Notes under the pieces: model-generated
The model's database searches: none
What the model saw: the letters and a program-made list of their open reading frames with translations, nothing else
Told to the model about the DNA's origin: nothing
Assembly (NCBI RefSeq): GCF_032854445.1
Contig: NC_088305.1
Span: 32,017,645 to 32,081,644, forward strand
DNA: 64,000 nt
Direction of reading: 5' to 3'
Source: Liolophura sinensis
Lineage: Eukaryota; Mollusca; Polyplacophora; Chitonida; Chitonidae
Position numbers and translations under genes: made by a program
Part shown: in pieces, positions 10,583 to 20,626 of the stretch
Position numbering within the stretch: position 1 is the stretch's first letter
How the letters are laid out: each line of letters begins with the position of its first letter

Positions 10583-12463
10583 GTTTTTTTTGGTTTTTTT
10601 TTTTGAAAATTGGTAAATTTATTCCCAGATTGTCATCAAATACACAAGATTTAACAATACCCGGCTATCACAAACTTTTGAAATCACAAGGCAGTCTTGA
10701 TTAAAATAAAATATAACAGAAAAGATGACTGCTTTGTGAACAGAACAATTGCACATTAGCTGGTCATTTCAATAAATACATACTGGCTCGGATAGCACAG
10801 TTGGTAGAGCGTCCGCTTCGGGACCGGTAGATCCAGGATCAATCCTTGATCGAGTCACACCTAAGACTTTAAAAGAGGAAGTTGTAAGTTCCTCGCTTGG
10901 CGTTCAGCATGACGGGGATAGTGCAACGACTGGTTGACCCGTATCAGTATAATTACTCGGGCGGGGCGGCTTACTTGCCTTCGGTAAGTCGTCTCAGTGA
11001 AGCAGCACTAAATCCGTCCTGCAACAAGGAGGCACATTACACGTACATGCACCTTAATTTTTAATTCGTCGTCATATAACTAAAAAATTGTTGAGTACGA
11101 CGTTAAACCCCAAGCACTCACTCACTCACTCACTCAATAAATACACTAATTTATCATTCCGTAATGTAGAGAAGAGTTCGTTTATACACCATATTTTCTC
11201 GAAAGGTGGTCTGTCTAGTCGGGTTTTATATATTCCTTTGGCAGCCTTAACAATAGCAACAGCATATTATGTCGTTGCGTGCACACCAAACACTAAACTG
11301 AAGAACACATATGACATATACCATCACCCCTCTAACTTCCTGGTTAAAGGTGGAATTGAATACCATGTAAATTAATGTTTCCGAGTCCATATTTGGTAGG
11401 TAGTTCGCAAACAAAATAAATGTCCGGCTAGAGTCATTAAACACATCCTGAACGATTTTACATTGTACAAACAGATGTTGCCGAGATTCAGACAGGGAGA
11501 TCACACAAGTAATCGATGGCTACATTTCTCCTACGAAGTTTTTCCTTAACGGGCAAAATGTCATGAACCAACTTGTAACTGAAGTTGTCCAAATTGTGAT
11601 CTAAGAATTGATGAAAAACAGTTTTCCATATTCTAACCCAGTCCAAATGCGGTATAGATACCATTGCTCTTGGACAATGTACTATTTTTGTTACAAAATA
11701 TTCATAAATATACCTGCTTGAACACAATGTTACAGGTTGCTGTACACCTGTGGTAAACTCTCTCCAGGCGCTCAGGGCCAGTCTATAAAAAGGTGGAATG
11801 TTTTCAGAATGTGGGACATTGGAACGACAGAATTCACGACAAATATGCCTTAAGGGTAAACCCAACCAATAGATGGCAGTATTTCCATTCCGCTGTTGTT
11901 CCATGAATTAATTTTAAAACATGCCGTGTAAGAAGTGCTTTTATTTTACATTCTATATTATGTACGTTTAGACCTCCATTCCCTATTTTATTATGTACGA
12001 CAACTCTCTTCAAACTTTCGGGCTTGTTTTTCCACAAAAAGCTGAACACAGTTTTGGAACATTGATTGACACATTTATCTGGCAACAGAGTACACTGTGC
12101 AGAAAACCATAAGACAGCTAAAGCGACTGTATTAATTAAGACAGACCTCCCCCGTAGGGTCAAATATCTTCCATTCCATGCTGATACATGTTTCTTTACC
12201 TTACTTAAAACACGCTCAGAACTGAACTCTGTTTGATCTGGTCCAAAAAATATCCCACAAATCTTTGAGTTTGTAATGATGTTAAGCCCACCACTGTGCA
12301 CGTTAGTTTCGTCCCAGTTACCATTGGGAAGAACCGTGCTTTTCAACAAGTTTAGTTTTGCTCCTGAAGCTTTTCAACATCTTTCTGCTATTTTAATTAC
12401 ATGCGGAACAGAACACTCTTCAGATAAAATTGCAGTCGTATCATCTGCAAATGCGGACACTCT
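10583..12463 (-). mobile_element. LINE D, 3' segment (Tx1-like, broken)
   Basis: The poly(A) tail appears on plus as T runs at 10,583-10,604, followed by a 3' end nearly identical to LINE C (AATTTATTCCCAGATTGTC). Minus-strand pieces give the C-terminal part of ORF2 (11,247-11,504; 11,488-11,904; 11,834-12,349) with the CWARNDII-like region and FKLVHDILPVKE-like zinc-binding tail, and the FADDTT box at 12,430-12,450. The element is cut at 12,463 by the Polinton and resumes at 25,227. Against LINE C it has frame changes and a short deletion around 11,505, where the CVFC zinc ligands should be. A SINE lies at 10,781-11,133. Confidence 0.9.
10781..11133 (+). mobile_element. tRNA-derived SINE, second family, in LINE D
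   Basis: The head has an A-box-like TAGCACAGTTGGTAGAGCG and a B-box-like GGATCAATCC near 10,840; the 3' domain is ATTGTTGAGTACGACGTTAAA and the tail is a (CACT)n repeat. It is flanked by TCAATAAATACA at 10,769-10,780 and 11,134-11,145; LINE C has the empty site. The 3' domain is alignable with that of the other SINE family in the window. Confidence 0.85.
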
Positions 12464-12531
12464 AGTAGTATAGGGAAGGAAGGTTCTGGACCACCCTCCA
12501 TTTGGCAAATGGAGGCCCCCAGCCCCTTCTC
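12464..12531 (+). repeat. Left terminal inverted repeat of the Polinton
   Basis: It pairs with 25,159-25,226 over 68 bp with about four mismatches. It includes an almost perfect palindrome (CCTCCATTTG / CAAATGGAGG arms around one base) at 12,495-12,515. Confidence 0.93.
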
Positions 12532-12588
12532 GAGTTCTATTAGACATACCAATTGCACCAGGTATACTTCGATAACTACAACAGCAAC

Positions 12589-12867
12589 ATGCCAAAGGGT
12601 AGCAATAATTGCCAGTGGCTTCACATCGGTTCCACGGAGCTCTGTGGTAAGAGTTGTCTGTGGGAGTACTGCGGGGTTTACCTAGCCCGTCTGCGGAAGA
12701 GTCCTGGCACCCAGCCATGTATTAGCTGTAGCCGGGGTGTTAAAAACCGATTTCGGCTTTGCGGGGAATGTGGATATAATAATGTCCAGACGTGTGAAAG
12801 GCAGCGGAGGCGCAAGGCTTTCTTGGACGAGTTCAAACGGATGGCGGATATCGAAATTTCCTATTAG
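12589..12867 (+). CDS. Cys-rich small ORF upstream of the polymerase (fossil part)
   Basis: The reading starts MPKGSNNCQWLHIGSTELCG and has two Cys pairs (CISC and CGEC) separated by a basic stretch, followed by an Arg-rich helix (CERQRRRKAF). This looks like a small zinc-binding domain. Its place just ahead of the polymerase in the same direction suggests that it belongs to the polymerase leader or is a separate nucleic-acid-binding protein. The function is not known to me. Confidence 0.6.
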   Translation: MPKGSNNCQWLHIGSTELCGKSCLWEYCGVYLARLRKSPGTQPCISCSRGVKNRFRLCGECGYNNVQTCERQRRRKAFLDEFKRMADIEISY

Positions 12868-12899
12868 AGAATCACTGATGTTGGTATAACAGCGTGTAC

Positions 12900-15734
12900 A
12901 ACAAAACATCATCAAAAAGCACGAGCACTACGGAAGGAGTTTGAGACGCTCCTAGGTGTGTGGCCCAAGTACCCACGGTCCCGCATTGCCTTGGAAGAAC
13001 TGCAGGGGATCCTCGACAGGTATAAACCGGCTGTGGCCGAGTTGAAGCGGCTGCAAGACCGAAGTAACGAGGAGTTGAAGCAAGACGTCAAGAACCCCCT
13101 CAGTAACGAGGAGTTGAAGAAAGACGTGAAGAACCTCTTCAGTGACCTCTTCAGAGTTGGATGAATTGATAGGTGAAAAGAAACTAGAATTCATTAACAC
13201 CGGCCGGGCTATAAGGAATCTCCTCCGGGTCTGGTAGATGGGCGTACCCGAAGGCGTTTGGACGGACCCAGTAGCCTTCTTAGAAGAAATTCGAGCCATT
13301 ATTCGCCAGAAGCTAGAAGAAGAGATCCTAGCACTCAACGGGGTTAAATTCCAACTAGGCCTCAGGGTTCAGTTGCGAAAGGATAACGCCGATGACAGTG
13401 AAGAGTATACCAGCCCAGTACTCCACAACAAACAGGAGGCTCTCTTAGAGGTTGGTGACATTGACGGGGCTCTAGATAAGGCCTTCCCCACCATCCAGGA
13501 GGTGCTAGAAAAATGGACACAGCGAGGGTCAGGGTAAGTTGTCAATAGCGTGCAAACACTCTGGCTTGACATTGCAAGGTATCAGCCACTGAGAGGCGGG
13601 TCCTACATCCTCTTACGCGCAGCTGTGAGTAAGAAGAAAGCTGTCATCAATGTGAAGAACAAAGACGACGACTGCCTCCGATGAGCACTCCAGTCTGCCT
13701 TATTTCCAGTCGCCGGGCACCCTCAGAGACCAACAAAGTACCCCACCGATGATGGTCTTGACTTTTGGGGAATCGACGCCCCCACGCACAAAACGCCTAG
13801 TGGAATACAGAGGCCCTTACACGACGGAACACTTCCTCAGAGCTCTCCAACAGGAGGAGCGGGAAATCAAAACTGATCTAGCCAACCCTAGCGTTCAATT
13901 CTTACCGACTTCCCTTGACAATCTGGTAGAGGCCAACAAACCTGAGGCTTTCCACATCACAGTCCGGTATGAGCCCGGTGAAGAAAAACGAAAGCTACTC
14001 ATGCGCAAGGGAGTCTACCCTTATGAGTATACGGACTCCTGGGGGCGCTTCGACGAGTAAAGCCTCCCACCCAAAGAGGCTTTCTACAGTAAGCTCAAAG
14101 TCGGAGGCATTAGCGATGAGGACTACATCCACGCTCAACAGGTATGGAAGGTATTTGACTGCCCCAATCTGGGAGACTACACAGACCTTTATTGCCGCAC
14201 AGACGTGCTCCTGTTGTGTTTGAGGCCTTCCGGAAGACTTGTATATGACAGTATGGATTGAACCCTAATCACTACTTTACGAGCCCAGGTCTCTCGTGGG
14301 ATGCGCTGTTCAAAAAGACCATGGTAGAGCTGGAGCTGTTAACCGACTACGACCAACATCTCTTCATTGAGAAGGGGTTGCAAGGAGGTATCTCCATGGT
14401 AAGTAAGCGATACGCCAAAGCCAATAATCCGCAGGTGGAGGGATACAACCCAGAAGTCGAAACAGCTACATCCAGTACCTAGACGCCAAAAATCTATATG
14501 GCTGGGCTATGAGTCAGTTCCTTTCAACGGGCGTCTTCCATTGGGTAGATGACGCGCGGCGTCTCGGTGAAACGATTGCTACCCACTCCCACGACAGTCC
14601 TTCCGGTTACATCCTCGAGGTCGACCTAGAGTATCCGGCCGGGCTACATAACGCACATAACGGCTACCCATTAGCCCCGGAGCGTCTGGTGGTCCAGAAG
14701 GAGTGGATGTCAGACTATCAGCACAGCCTTCTCGGCAGGTCTACCGAGGTCGAAAAGCTGGTCCCCAACCTCCGCAACAAGAAACTGTACGTCCTGCACT
14801 ACCGGAACCTACAGCTGTATCTATCTCTGGGAATGCGCCTGACAAAGGTTCACCAGGCCCTGAGATTCGCCCAGAACCCTTGGATGGAGCCCTATATCAG
14901 GATGAACACCGAGCTCCGAAAAACGGCCGCGAGTAAATTCGAGAAGGACCTGTACAAGCTAATGAACAACTCGGTCTTCGGGAAAACCATGGAGAGAACC
15001 TTCGGAAGCCTGTGGACGTCAAGCTGGTACGCTCTGGAGAAGACGACAAGATCCGACGCTTGATAGCCAGCCCAAGCTTCGCACGGGCAAACATATTTGA
15101 TGATGACTTCACAGCGATTCAGATGCACAAGACCCGTCTAGTCCTAAACCGACCTATCTACGTGGGCATGAGTATTCTAGATCTCTCCAAGCACCTGATG
15201 TACGACTTCTACTACAACCACATGAAGGCCCAGTACGGAGAGCGCTGCCAGCTCCTCTACACTGACACGGATAGTCTGCTACTCGAGATTCAGACTGAGG
15301 ATGTTTATAGGGATATAGCTGAGAATGCAAACCTGTGTGACACCTCAGATTACCCACAAGACCACCCCCTGCACAGCGTAGCAAATATGAAGTTCTTGGG
15401 GAAAATGAAGGACGAGTGTGCGGGTCGGCAGATCGCCGAATACATTGGTCTGCGCCCCAAGATGAACTCCATTCTGGAGGCAGGTGGAGCCAACATTAAG
15501 AAGGCCAAGGGCGTGAAAAAGGGAGTTGTGGAAAAGCGAATCCGCCATAAGCAGTATAAAGAGGCCCTCTTCGAGAAAAAGATCTTCCGACACGGTATGG
15601 ACGTCCTGCGATCAGAGCGGCACCATATCTATGGGCAGCACCTGAAAAAGGTCTCACTGTCCCCCTTCGATAGTAAGCGCTGGATCGCCGAAGATGGTGT
15701 CCACACCTTGGCTTATGGCCATGCGCCTCCTTGA
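12900..15734 (+). pseudogene. polB: Protein-primed family B DNA polymerase (Polinton pPolB), fossil
   Basis: This polymerase replicates the linear element from its ends using a protein primer. Motifs visible on the plus strand: the motif A block with LEVDLEYP near 14,610-14,640, a motif B block KLMNNSVFGKTMER near 14,958-15,000, and motif C YTDTDS near 15,258-15,275, followed by a C-terminal region to about 15,734. The region upstream of 14,000 is helical and charged and probably contains the N-terminal and exonuclease parts, which I cannot define with certainty. The gene is broken in about half a dozen places. The motif set is that of Polinton and adintovirus polymerases rather than host polymerases. 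Confidence 0.88.
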
Positions 15735-15879
15735 CGGTAGGATGGGACATCCAGGAACTACCGTAGAACCCCATCCGGGAGGCACTATTAGCAACTCCTC
15801 TCGAACGAATCCCAGTCAGTCAGTTCGGATTACTTGGTGAGTTTTGCGATTCCGTAACTCACACCCCCCAACCGCACAC

Positions 15880-16262
15880 ATTCCCAGGATGACGAAGATC
15901 ATCTCACGGTGTTTTTGATCTTCACTAGGCACATAGAAATCGGAGAGCTGTGCCTATGTGCCCAGCAGCGCGTCGCGTGCGTCGCGTGTAAGAGTTTTGC
16001 CCGAAACCCTAGAATACTCGCGGATTGCAGCGTCGACATCCCGGAACGTATGGATAGCGTGTCCCTGGCGGCGGAGTTCATCATTGATCCAGTCCAAGCG
16101 CTCAGTGCGCTTTCGGGCCCATTTTTCCTAGGCGGCTTGGAGCTGCTCTACAGCGCGGTCATGGCGCCTCTGCTCTTTGTCGACACTGGAACTCCTCAGC
16201 ATCGAAAACATATAGTTGCTCCCGCTAAAGGCCAAAGCATTTACGAGGGCGCCACCCATCAT
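15880..16262 (-). pseudogene. Small accessory protein of the Polinton (fossil)
   Basis: The minus-strand reading starts MMGGALVNALAFSGSNYMFS, a hydrophobic start, and continues into a charged helix (HDRAVEQLQ). I recognise this start from uncharacterised small proteins that travel with capsid genes in invertebrate Polinton-like elements. It is broken here. The role is unknown; a membrane-associated virion component is a guess. Confidence 0.55.
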
Positions 16263-16283
16263 CATTTGCGATGGAGGTCATTA

Positions 16284-16520
16284 CTACTTGATTATATTGG
16301 GAGGAAGGAGCCCTTGTTTGATTACCAGGTCCTTCGAAAACATGGCCAGGCCTACATCTGCAATGACCATGCCGACGTCACGTGTTAAGTCCAGCTTCGG
16401 GAGGGCTCCTTTCAGGAACATCTGGCCGAGACGAGCGTGCCCAGTAGCCAGGAAAGAGACCACAGCGGCGTGGAAGACCGCGTTGACTAGCACTTTTCCG
16501 TCACTGGGTGGAGTAGACAT
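16284..16520 (-). CDS. 78-residue putative membrane protein of the Polinton (fossil part)
   Basis: The reading starts MSTPPSDGKVLVNAVFHAAV and has a hydrophobic N-terminal half (AVVSFLATGHARLGQMF) and a second apolar stretch (VGMVIADVGLAMF). It lies between two other minus-strand ORFs in the same block as the ATPase and capsid genes. Function unknown. Confidence 0.6.
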   Translation of the reverse strand: MSTPPSDGKVLVNAVFHAAVVSFLATGHARLGQMFLKGALPKLDLTRDVGMVIADVGLAMFSKDLVIKQGLLPPNIIK

Positions 16521-16941
16521 GCTGCTCTATATAGAAAGGGTCGCGACGTATATTCAAATGGAGATTCTTTTCTTGCGGCGCTGCATGCGGCGTAATATCT
16601 GCACCTCGTGCTGTATAGCTGCCAACGCCTAAGAACGCCAGGAGCGCCCTCCAGTCGGGTGCCTTCGTAGAATCCGGTTCCTTCGGCTGTTCCTTCGTAG
16701 AATCCGGCTGTTTCTTGGTGGAATCCCCAAGCAAAGCAGCCTTTGCCTCGCGAGGCTCGTCCTTGAGGTTTTCAGCCTTGGCCTTTCTCGCTGCAGCACC
16801 CGCTCGACCCGCAGCCACTTTTTGGTAATTCTTCGAAGGGCCGTCATTCGCTGTCACCCCCTCCACTTCCTTCGGGCCTTCCGGATTCGTTGTACTCATG
16901 TTCCTCTGGATCATCATTTCTAGAACAGCAGTGGTGTTCAA
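16501..16941 (-). CDS. Lys/Glu/Pro-rich ORF of the Polinton (fossil part)
   Basis: The middle is low-complexity, with imperfect repeats of DSTK-Q-P (GDSTKKQPDSTKEQPKEPDS), following an Ala/Lys/Arg-rich stretch (AAGRAGAAARKAKAENLKDE). Such basic low-complexity proteins in capsid-bearing elements can be DNA-condensing, but that is inference. It overlaps both neighbouring ORFs on the same strand in other frames. Confidence 0.45.
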   Translation of the reverse strand: MNTTAVLEMMIQRNMSTTNPEGPKEVEGVTANDGPSKNYQKVAAGRAGAAARKAKAENLKDEPREAKAALLGDSTKKQPDSTKEQPKEPDSTKAPDWRALLAFLGVGSYTARGADITPHAAPQEKNLHLNIRRDPFYIEQHVYSTQ

Positions 16942-17284
16942 ATGAGCAGTGCTCAGTAGTGGTCAGCGCCATGGTTAACGGTGCTAAGTACTTACCACAG
17001 CAGTAGTACAGCCAGCAGCTAGCACTGCTAAGCGCCTGTTCGACAAATGTGTCGGTGGCGAGCTGTGCCATGAGCTTTGGTCGATTCTCGGGTGGGATTG
17101 GTAGGAGCCAGCTGGCCGCCCTTACATATGATCTCAAGAATATACCTCTGAGACCGTTAACCATCCGCGCACCGAGCTTAGCCTCGTACCGGGAGAGCAG
17201 CCTTTCAACGTCTTTGTCGCTCATGGCGTCGATCTCAGCGGCTGTTACGTCTTTTCCCAGATATCGCTTGACCTGCCCACCCAC
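16844..17284 (-). CDS. Uncharacterised helical ORF of the Polinton (fossil part)
   Basis: The readable core has VERLLSRYEAKLGARMVNGL, LPIPPENRPKLMAQL and CWLYYCCGKYLAPLTMALTT, which I recognise from uncharacterised proteins of invertebrate Polinton-like elements. The coding region may start further upstream, toward 17,418, where a minus-strand ATG begins an acidic stretch (MDTDELIDEILGD). Function unknown. Confidence 0.55.
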   Translation of the reverse strand: MGGQVKRYLGKDVTAAEIDAMSDKDVERLLSRYEAKLGARMVNGLRGIFLRSYVRAASWLLPIPPENRPKLMAQLATDTFVEQALSSASCWLYYCCGKYLAPLTMALTTTEHCSFEHHCCSRNDDPEEHEYNESGRPEGSGGGDSE

Positions 17285-17489
17285 CGCAAGTGCCGCCAGC
17301 CTATCCCTGAGCTGCCGTGCATGTTGGCTGGGGTCGGGATGTTGGCTGGGGCTGGTCTCCTCCTCCTCAGAATCTCAGAATCGCCCAGAATCTCGTCTAT
17401 AAGCTCGTCGGTATCCATGATTAATACCTAGGGGCGCCTACGTCTAATAAATATTCTTAGATGTGGCGGGTGTATCAGTCATTAGCAGG

Positions 17490-18187
17490 AGTTTAGAATG
17501 TGGATTGTTCTTGAGCTTCTGTCGAACCTCTGCCTTTTCGCTCTCGGCCTCGATGATGTGGTCCTCCCCCCCCCCCCCCCCCCCAGGCATTCATTGAACT
17601 AGTGCCGATCTTTGCAGTGGAATAAAGCCACTCACCTTGTCTGCTCGCGAAAGTCTTTGAGGACGGCGTTGTACTTCTGAGTGAGGACCCAGACGGCTTG
17701 CTTTGCATGACGGCCCGAGAAAGCCATAAATGACAGCATTTTTTGTTTCTTCTTCATCGCCTCCAACGCGCTACAATCATCGATGATGTATAGGGTGGGC
17801 TCCCCCTCGAATAATCTGTAGAAAGCTCTCAGGCATTCGTTGAGCCGCTCGCCGGGATCAAAACAATAGACCTCAGGTTCAGACAGTATCCATCGCCGCC
17901 GGTACGCCTCGTTATGCTTAAGACTGGGGCACAGGATCACAATGTGATCAAAAAAACCGCCGAAAGGGCCCTCAAGCAGGTCCAGCACGAATACTGTTTT
18001 GCCGCAGATCTCTCTCTTTTGTCACCTGTATCGTAATCCCCTCGCTGGCGTTTTGAACGCGAACCCCACTGCCATGCAGCTCGTCATCGTCGCTTGGCCG
18101 AAGGTCAAGCCAGAAGGCGTGCTTGTGCGTCAAGAACTCTTCCAGGGAGACGTCTGCCATTCCTAAGTCTTTTACGACCCTGGCCAC
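17490..18187 (-). pseudogene. Genome-packaging ATPase (FtsK/HerA, A32-like) of the Polinton, fossil
   Basis: The best part (17,632-17,988) has a Walker B strand and acidic pair (PTLYIIDDCSA, near 17,770-17,800) and the following SGRHAKQAVWVLTQ block typical of A32-like packaging ATPases, which pump DNA into the capsid. The upstream part (to 18,187) carries MADVSLEEFL and a beta-rich stretch expected before the nucleotide-binding loop. It lies next to the capsid gene on the same strand, the usual pairing in Polintons. It is broken in a few places. Confidence 0.82.
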
Positions 18188-18202
18188 CTCAGGGTCCCGC
18201 CC

Positions 18203-19166
18203 TTATTGCTGGTACGCCCGCATGCCCTGGCTGTACAGCTGATTGGGGACACCTTCTATTGTGACTTCTACTTGGGTGATCTTTGGGTTGTAGAAGGATT
18301 CCGACCTCCTCTCCCACGGGGTTCTTTTAGCCTCGAACAGCATGAGGATGCCCTTCATTGCTCTCGCGGGAGTGTTCAGGTTTATGTTCCAGAGAGTATC
18401 AGACTTGTATTTCACAAACTTTCGGTGGCGGAGGACGCGATCATACAGAATGGAGACGCCCCCGGCCAGCTGGGTGCGGATCTGTCTAGCGAGCTCCTCT
18501 TCGACGACCATATCGAACTCCATGCTGATGTTGTCGATGGTGTAAGTCGTGTCATCGTCTGTTGTATTGACGACCCGGCTGTAATCGTTGAACGTCAGTT
18601 CGTACTCCAGTCGGTCGGCCAAGGCACTCTGGTAGAATGGCATGTGGCCATCTAGAAGCTCAAAGTCTAACGGGATGTGGAACCGGCTGCCAAAGGCGCG
18701 AGTGATGGCTTTTTCTCCAATATCGTCGTTACTTGCGTCCTGCGCTCCAACTCGAAGTTTAAGCATATTTTCGCTGCCGATGCCTTGGTAGGCCGCATTC
18801 CTCCGTTCGTTTATGGTCAGCTATAAGTCGCCGTAGCAATGAAACACATCAGAGTCGCCGATGGACATTACCTCATTCCCGCTGATTCTGATCGTGGTTT
18901 TCTGCGCGTCCGAGATTCCCGACCACTGTGGCGTTCGAGTCTTCTGAATTGATCGTGATCGAGAAGGCCAAGCGCACGGTACCCGGCACAATGACGTCAT
19001 TTGGGCCGAGGTTGGGGAAGCGGACCAAGAGTTGTTGATTCTGGTCGATCGTACTCGGGTTGTTGGTGACGACTAAGGACTGCCGTACACCTTGTATCTC
19101 CCCCCCCCCCCCCCCAGGCTTACGGAGTGTTCTGAAAGGGTTTAGCCTGCGTCCGTATGCATCCAT
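18203..19166 (-). pseudogene. Major capsid protein (double jelly-roll, hexon-like) of the Polinton, fossil
   Basis: The N-terminal part (18,873-19,166) reads LVVTNNPSTIDQNQQLLVRF and RLAFSITINSEDSN; the next part has LEYELTFNDYSRVV, DNISMEFDMVVEEELARQI, ILYDRVLRHRK and TLWNINLNTPARAMKGILML. This wording matches what I know of Polinton and adintovirus major capsid proteins. The gene abuts the ATPase with the same direction and diverges from the 489-residue plus-strand ORF at 19,157. It is broken in a few places. Confidence 0.85.
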
Positions 19167-20626
19167 TGTGTGTATTGAAGGTATACCTTACAATGTTCAA
19201 TACGAGCATTATGGTAGACTTTGACTTAGATGATCCGAATCCGGCGTTCGGCGACGTCAAAGAGGACAACGCCAAAGACGATGTCAGGGAGGACAACAAA
19301 ACCTACGACGATCAGACCCCTCTCCTTGCAGGTGGTGATGTCCAGATCGAGGTGGTTCCCGAGCTACAAAGCGGGTGTCAGCTCGTCAGAAACCTTCAAC
19401 AACTGATGACGTTGTCCGCCGTGAATGATTATTACAATGCTTTGGCGGAGGCGGATCCCAGCCTTACCCCTCTCTTTCACGTTTACGCAAAGTTTGAGGT
19501 TGCTGAAGAAGGGAAACTGCGACTCAAAAATTACCCCAAGGTGGACATCATCAACAAACGAACAGGTAGACCGCTATCCCTCTCTACAGTCGCCAATAAT
19601 TGGGGGAGGAAGGGTGGGGGTGATGTTGTTAAGAGGGGGCTGGGCTTTGTAGACTGGAAAAGAAGTAAACAGCCATCGTTGCATAAGGCAGCAGTCGCAG
19701 CTCTGGAGACAGCGAGTTCAGAACTCGGTGCCGCGGCCGCCGAGGCAGCTACCATGGAGCTGAAGGATTTAAACCAAGCAGCGAAAAAGGCTGCTGATGC
19801 AGTCAACACACTGGAAACAAGCTTTACGGATAGTGAGGTCGGGCGGGTTTTTGAAACGATGCACGACCCTCCTCTTCCCATACAAGAGATTCCCGACCCT
19901 CCTCTTCCCATGCGAGAACTTCTGGGGCTTGACAAGGCAATGCAGACCTTGGAAGGCGAACACGCGAATAACCTCGCCAAGCTGTCAAGTTTCGATAAGT
20001 ATATCGCAAAAGAAAAACGGAAGTTGGGGGAGGCCCCTGATGATGATAATGATGATAATAAAGACTTGCGGAGCATGATCGAAGGTAGGATAAAAAATCT
20101 CGACGTCGAGAGGGTGGCACGGCTCGAAGCAGCCTCTTTAACGGGTGAAGCCCTGGGCACGCAAATACACCACATCAAGCAGACGATCGATCGCATCCTA
20201 CACAAGGATACCACTCTGGCCGAGCGCGTCCGCATCCTCTTCCGGGAGCAGGGAATAACCGTGGTCTCCATTCTCACGGCAATTGGGATGGCGATCTCGA
20301 CACTGGGGCCAGTTATAAAGTTGGCGCTGACTGGCGGGTCTGGCAGGGGCATCCAGCCAACACCACCTCCACCCGACGGGCGTGGTCTTAAAGAATGGGT
20401 GAAAAATCATCCCCAGTCCCTAGCGCACGCCCTTGGCAAGCTGGCTGGGAAGGCTGCCGCTGCGATTCCGGGTATTATTAGCAGTATCGTGTCCTGGCTA
20501 CTGAACCTTCTCGGGAAAGCGGCTGGGTGGCTGGCCGATAATGTCTGGGCTCTAGTCATGGCAGTAGGTGGCCTAATGCTCGTGGCTGTTCACAATTATT
20601 TAACGCATAGTCCACAGCAGCAGTAA
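19157..20626 (+). CDS. 489-residue helical ORF with hydrophobic C-terminus (Polinton part)
   Basis: The start may be the third Met (MVDFDLDDPNPAFGD, near 19,214) rather than the first. The N-terminal 80 residues are acidic; then come an Ala-rich helix (SSELGAAAAEAATMELKDL), a duplicated proline segment (DPPLPIQEIPDPPLPMREL), a charged coiled coil, and a C-terminal 130 residues with several hydrophobic helices (VVSILTAIGMAISTLGPVIK, IPGIISSIVSWLLNLLGKAA, ALVMAVGGLMLVAVHNYL). It reads like a minor virion protein with a membrane-active tail, comparable in logic to adenovirus protein VI or membrane-bound fibre bases; this is inference. It is the longest open frame in the element. I do not recognise a named family. 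Confidence 0.75.
   Translation: MHPLCVLKVYLTMFNTSIMVDFDLDDPNPAFGDVKEDNAKDDVREDNKTYDDQTPLLAGGDVQIEVVPELQSGCQLVRNLQQLMTLSAVNDYYNALAEADPSLTPLFHVYAKFEVAEEGKLRLKNYPKVDIINKRTGRPLSLSTVANNWGRKGGGDVVKRGLGFVDWKRSKQPSLHKAAVAALETASSELGAAAAEAATMELKDLNQAAKKAADAVNTLETSFTDSEVGRVFETMHDPPLPIQEIPDPPLPMRELLGLDKAMQTLEGEHANNLAKLSSFDKYIAKEKRKLGEAPDDDNDDNKDLRSMIEGRIKNLDVERVARLEAASLTGEALGTQIHHIKQTIDRILHKDTTLAERVRILFREQGITVVSILTAIGMAISTLGPVIKLALTGGSGRGIQPTPPPPDGRGLKEWVKNHPQSLAHALGKLAGKAAAAIPGIISSIVSWLLNLLGKAAGWLADNVWALVMAVGGLMLVAVHNYLTHSPQQQ

Noticed and set aside
15909-16632. Plus-strand ORFs at 15,909-16,388 and 16,216-16,632
   Set aside because: The minus strand carries recognisable Polinton accessory proteins over the same interval; the plus-strand readings show no known motif.
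19531-20352. 273-residue minus-strand ORF
   Set aside because: Antisense of the 489-residue ORF; composition and codon pattern follow the plus-strand gene.
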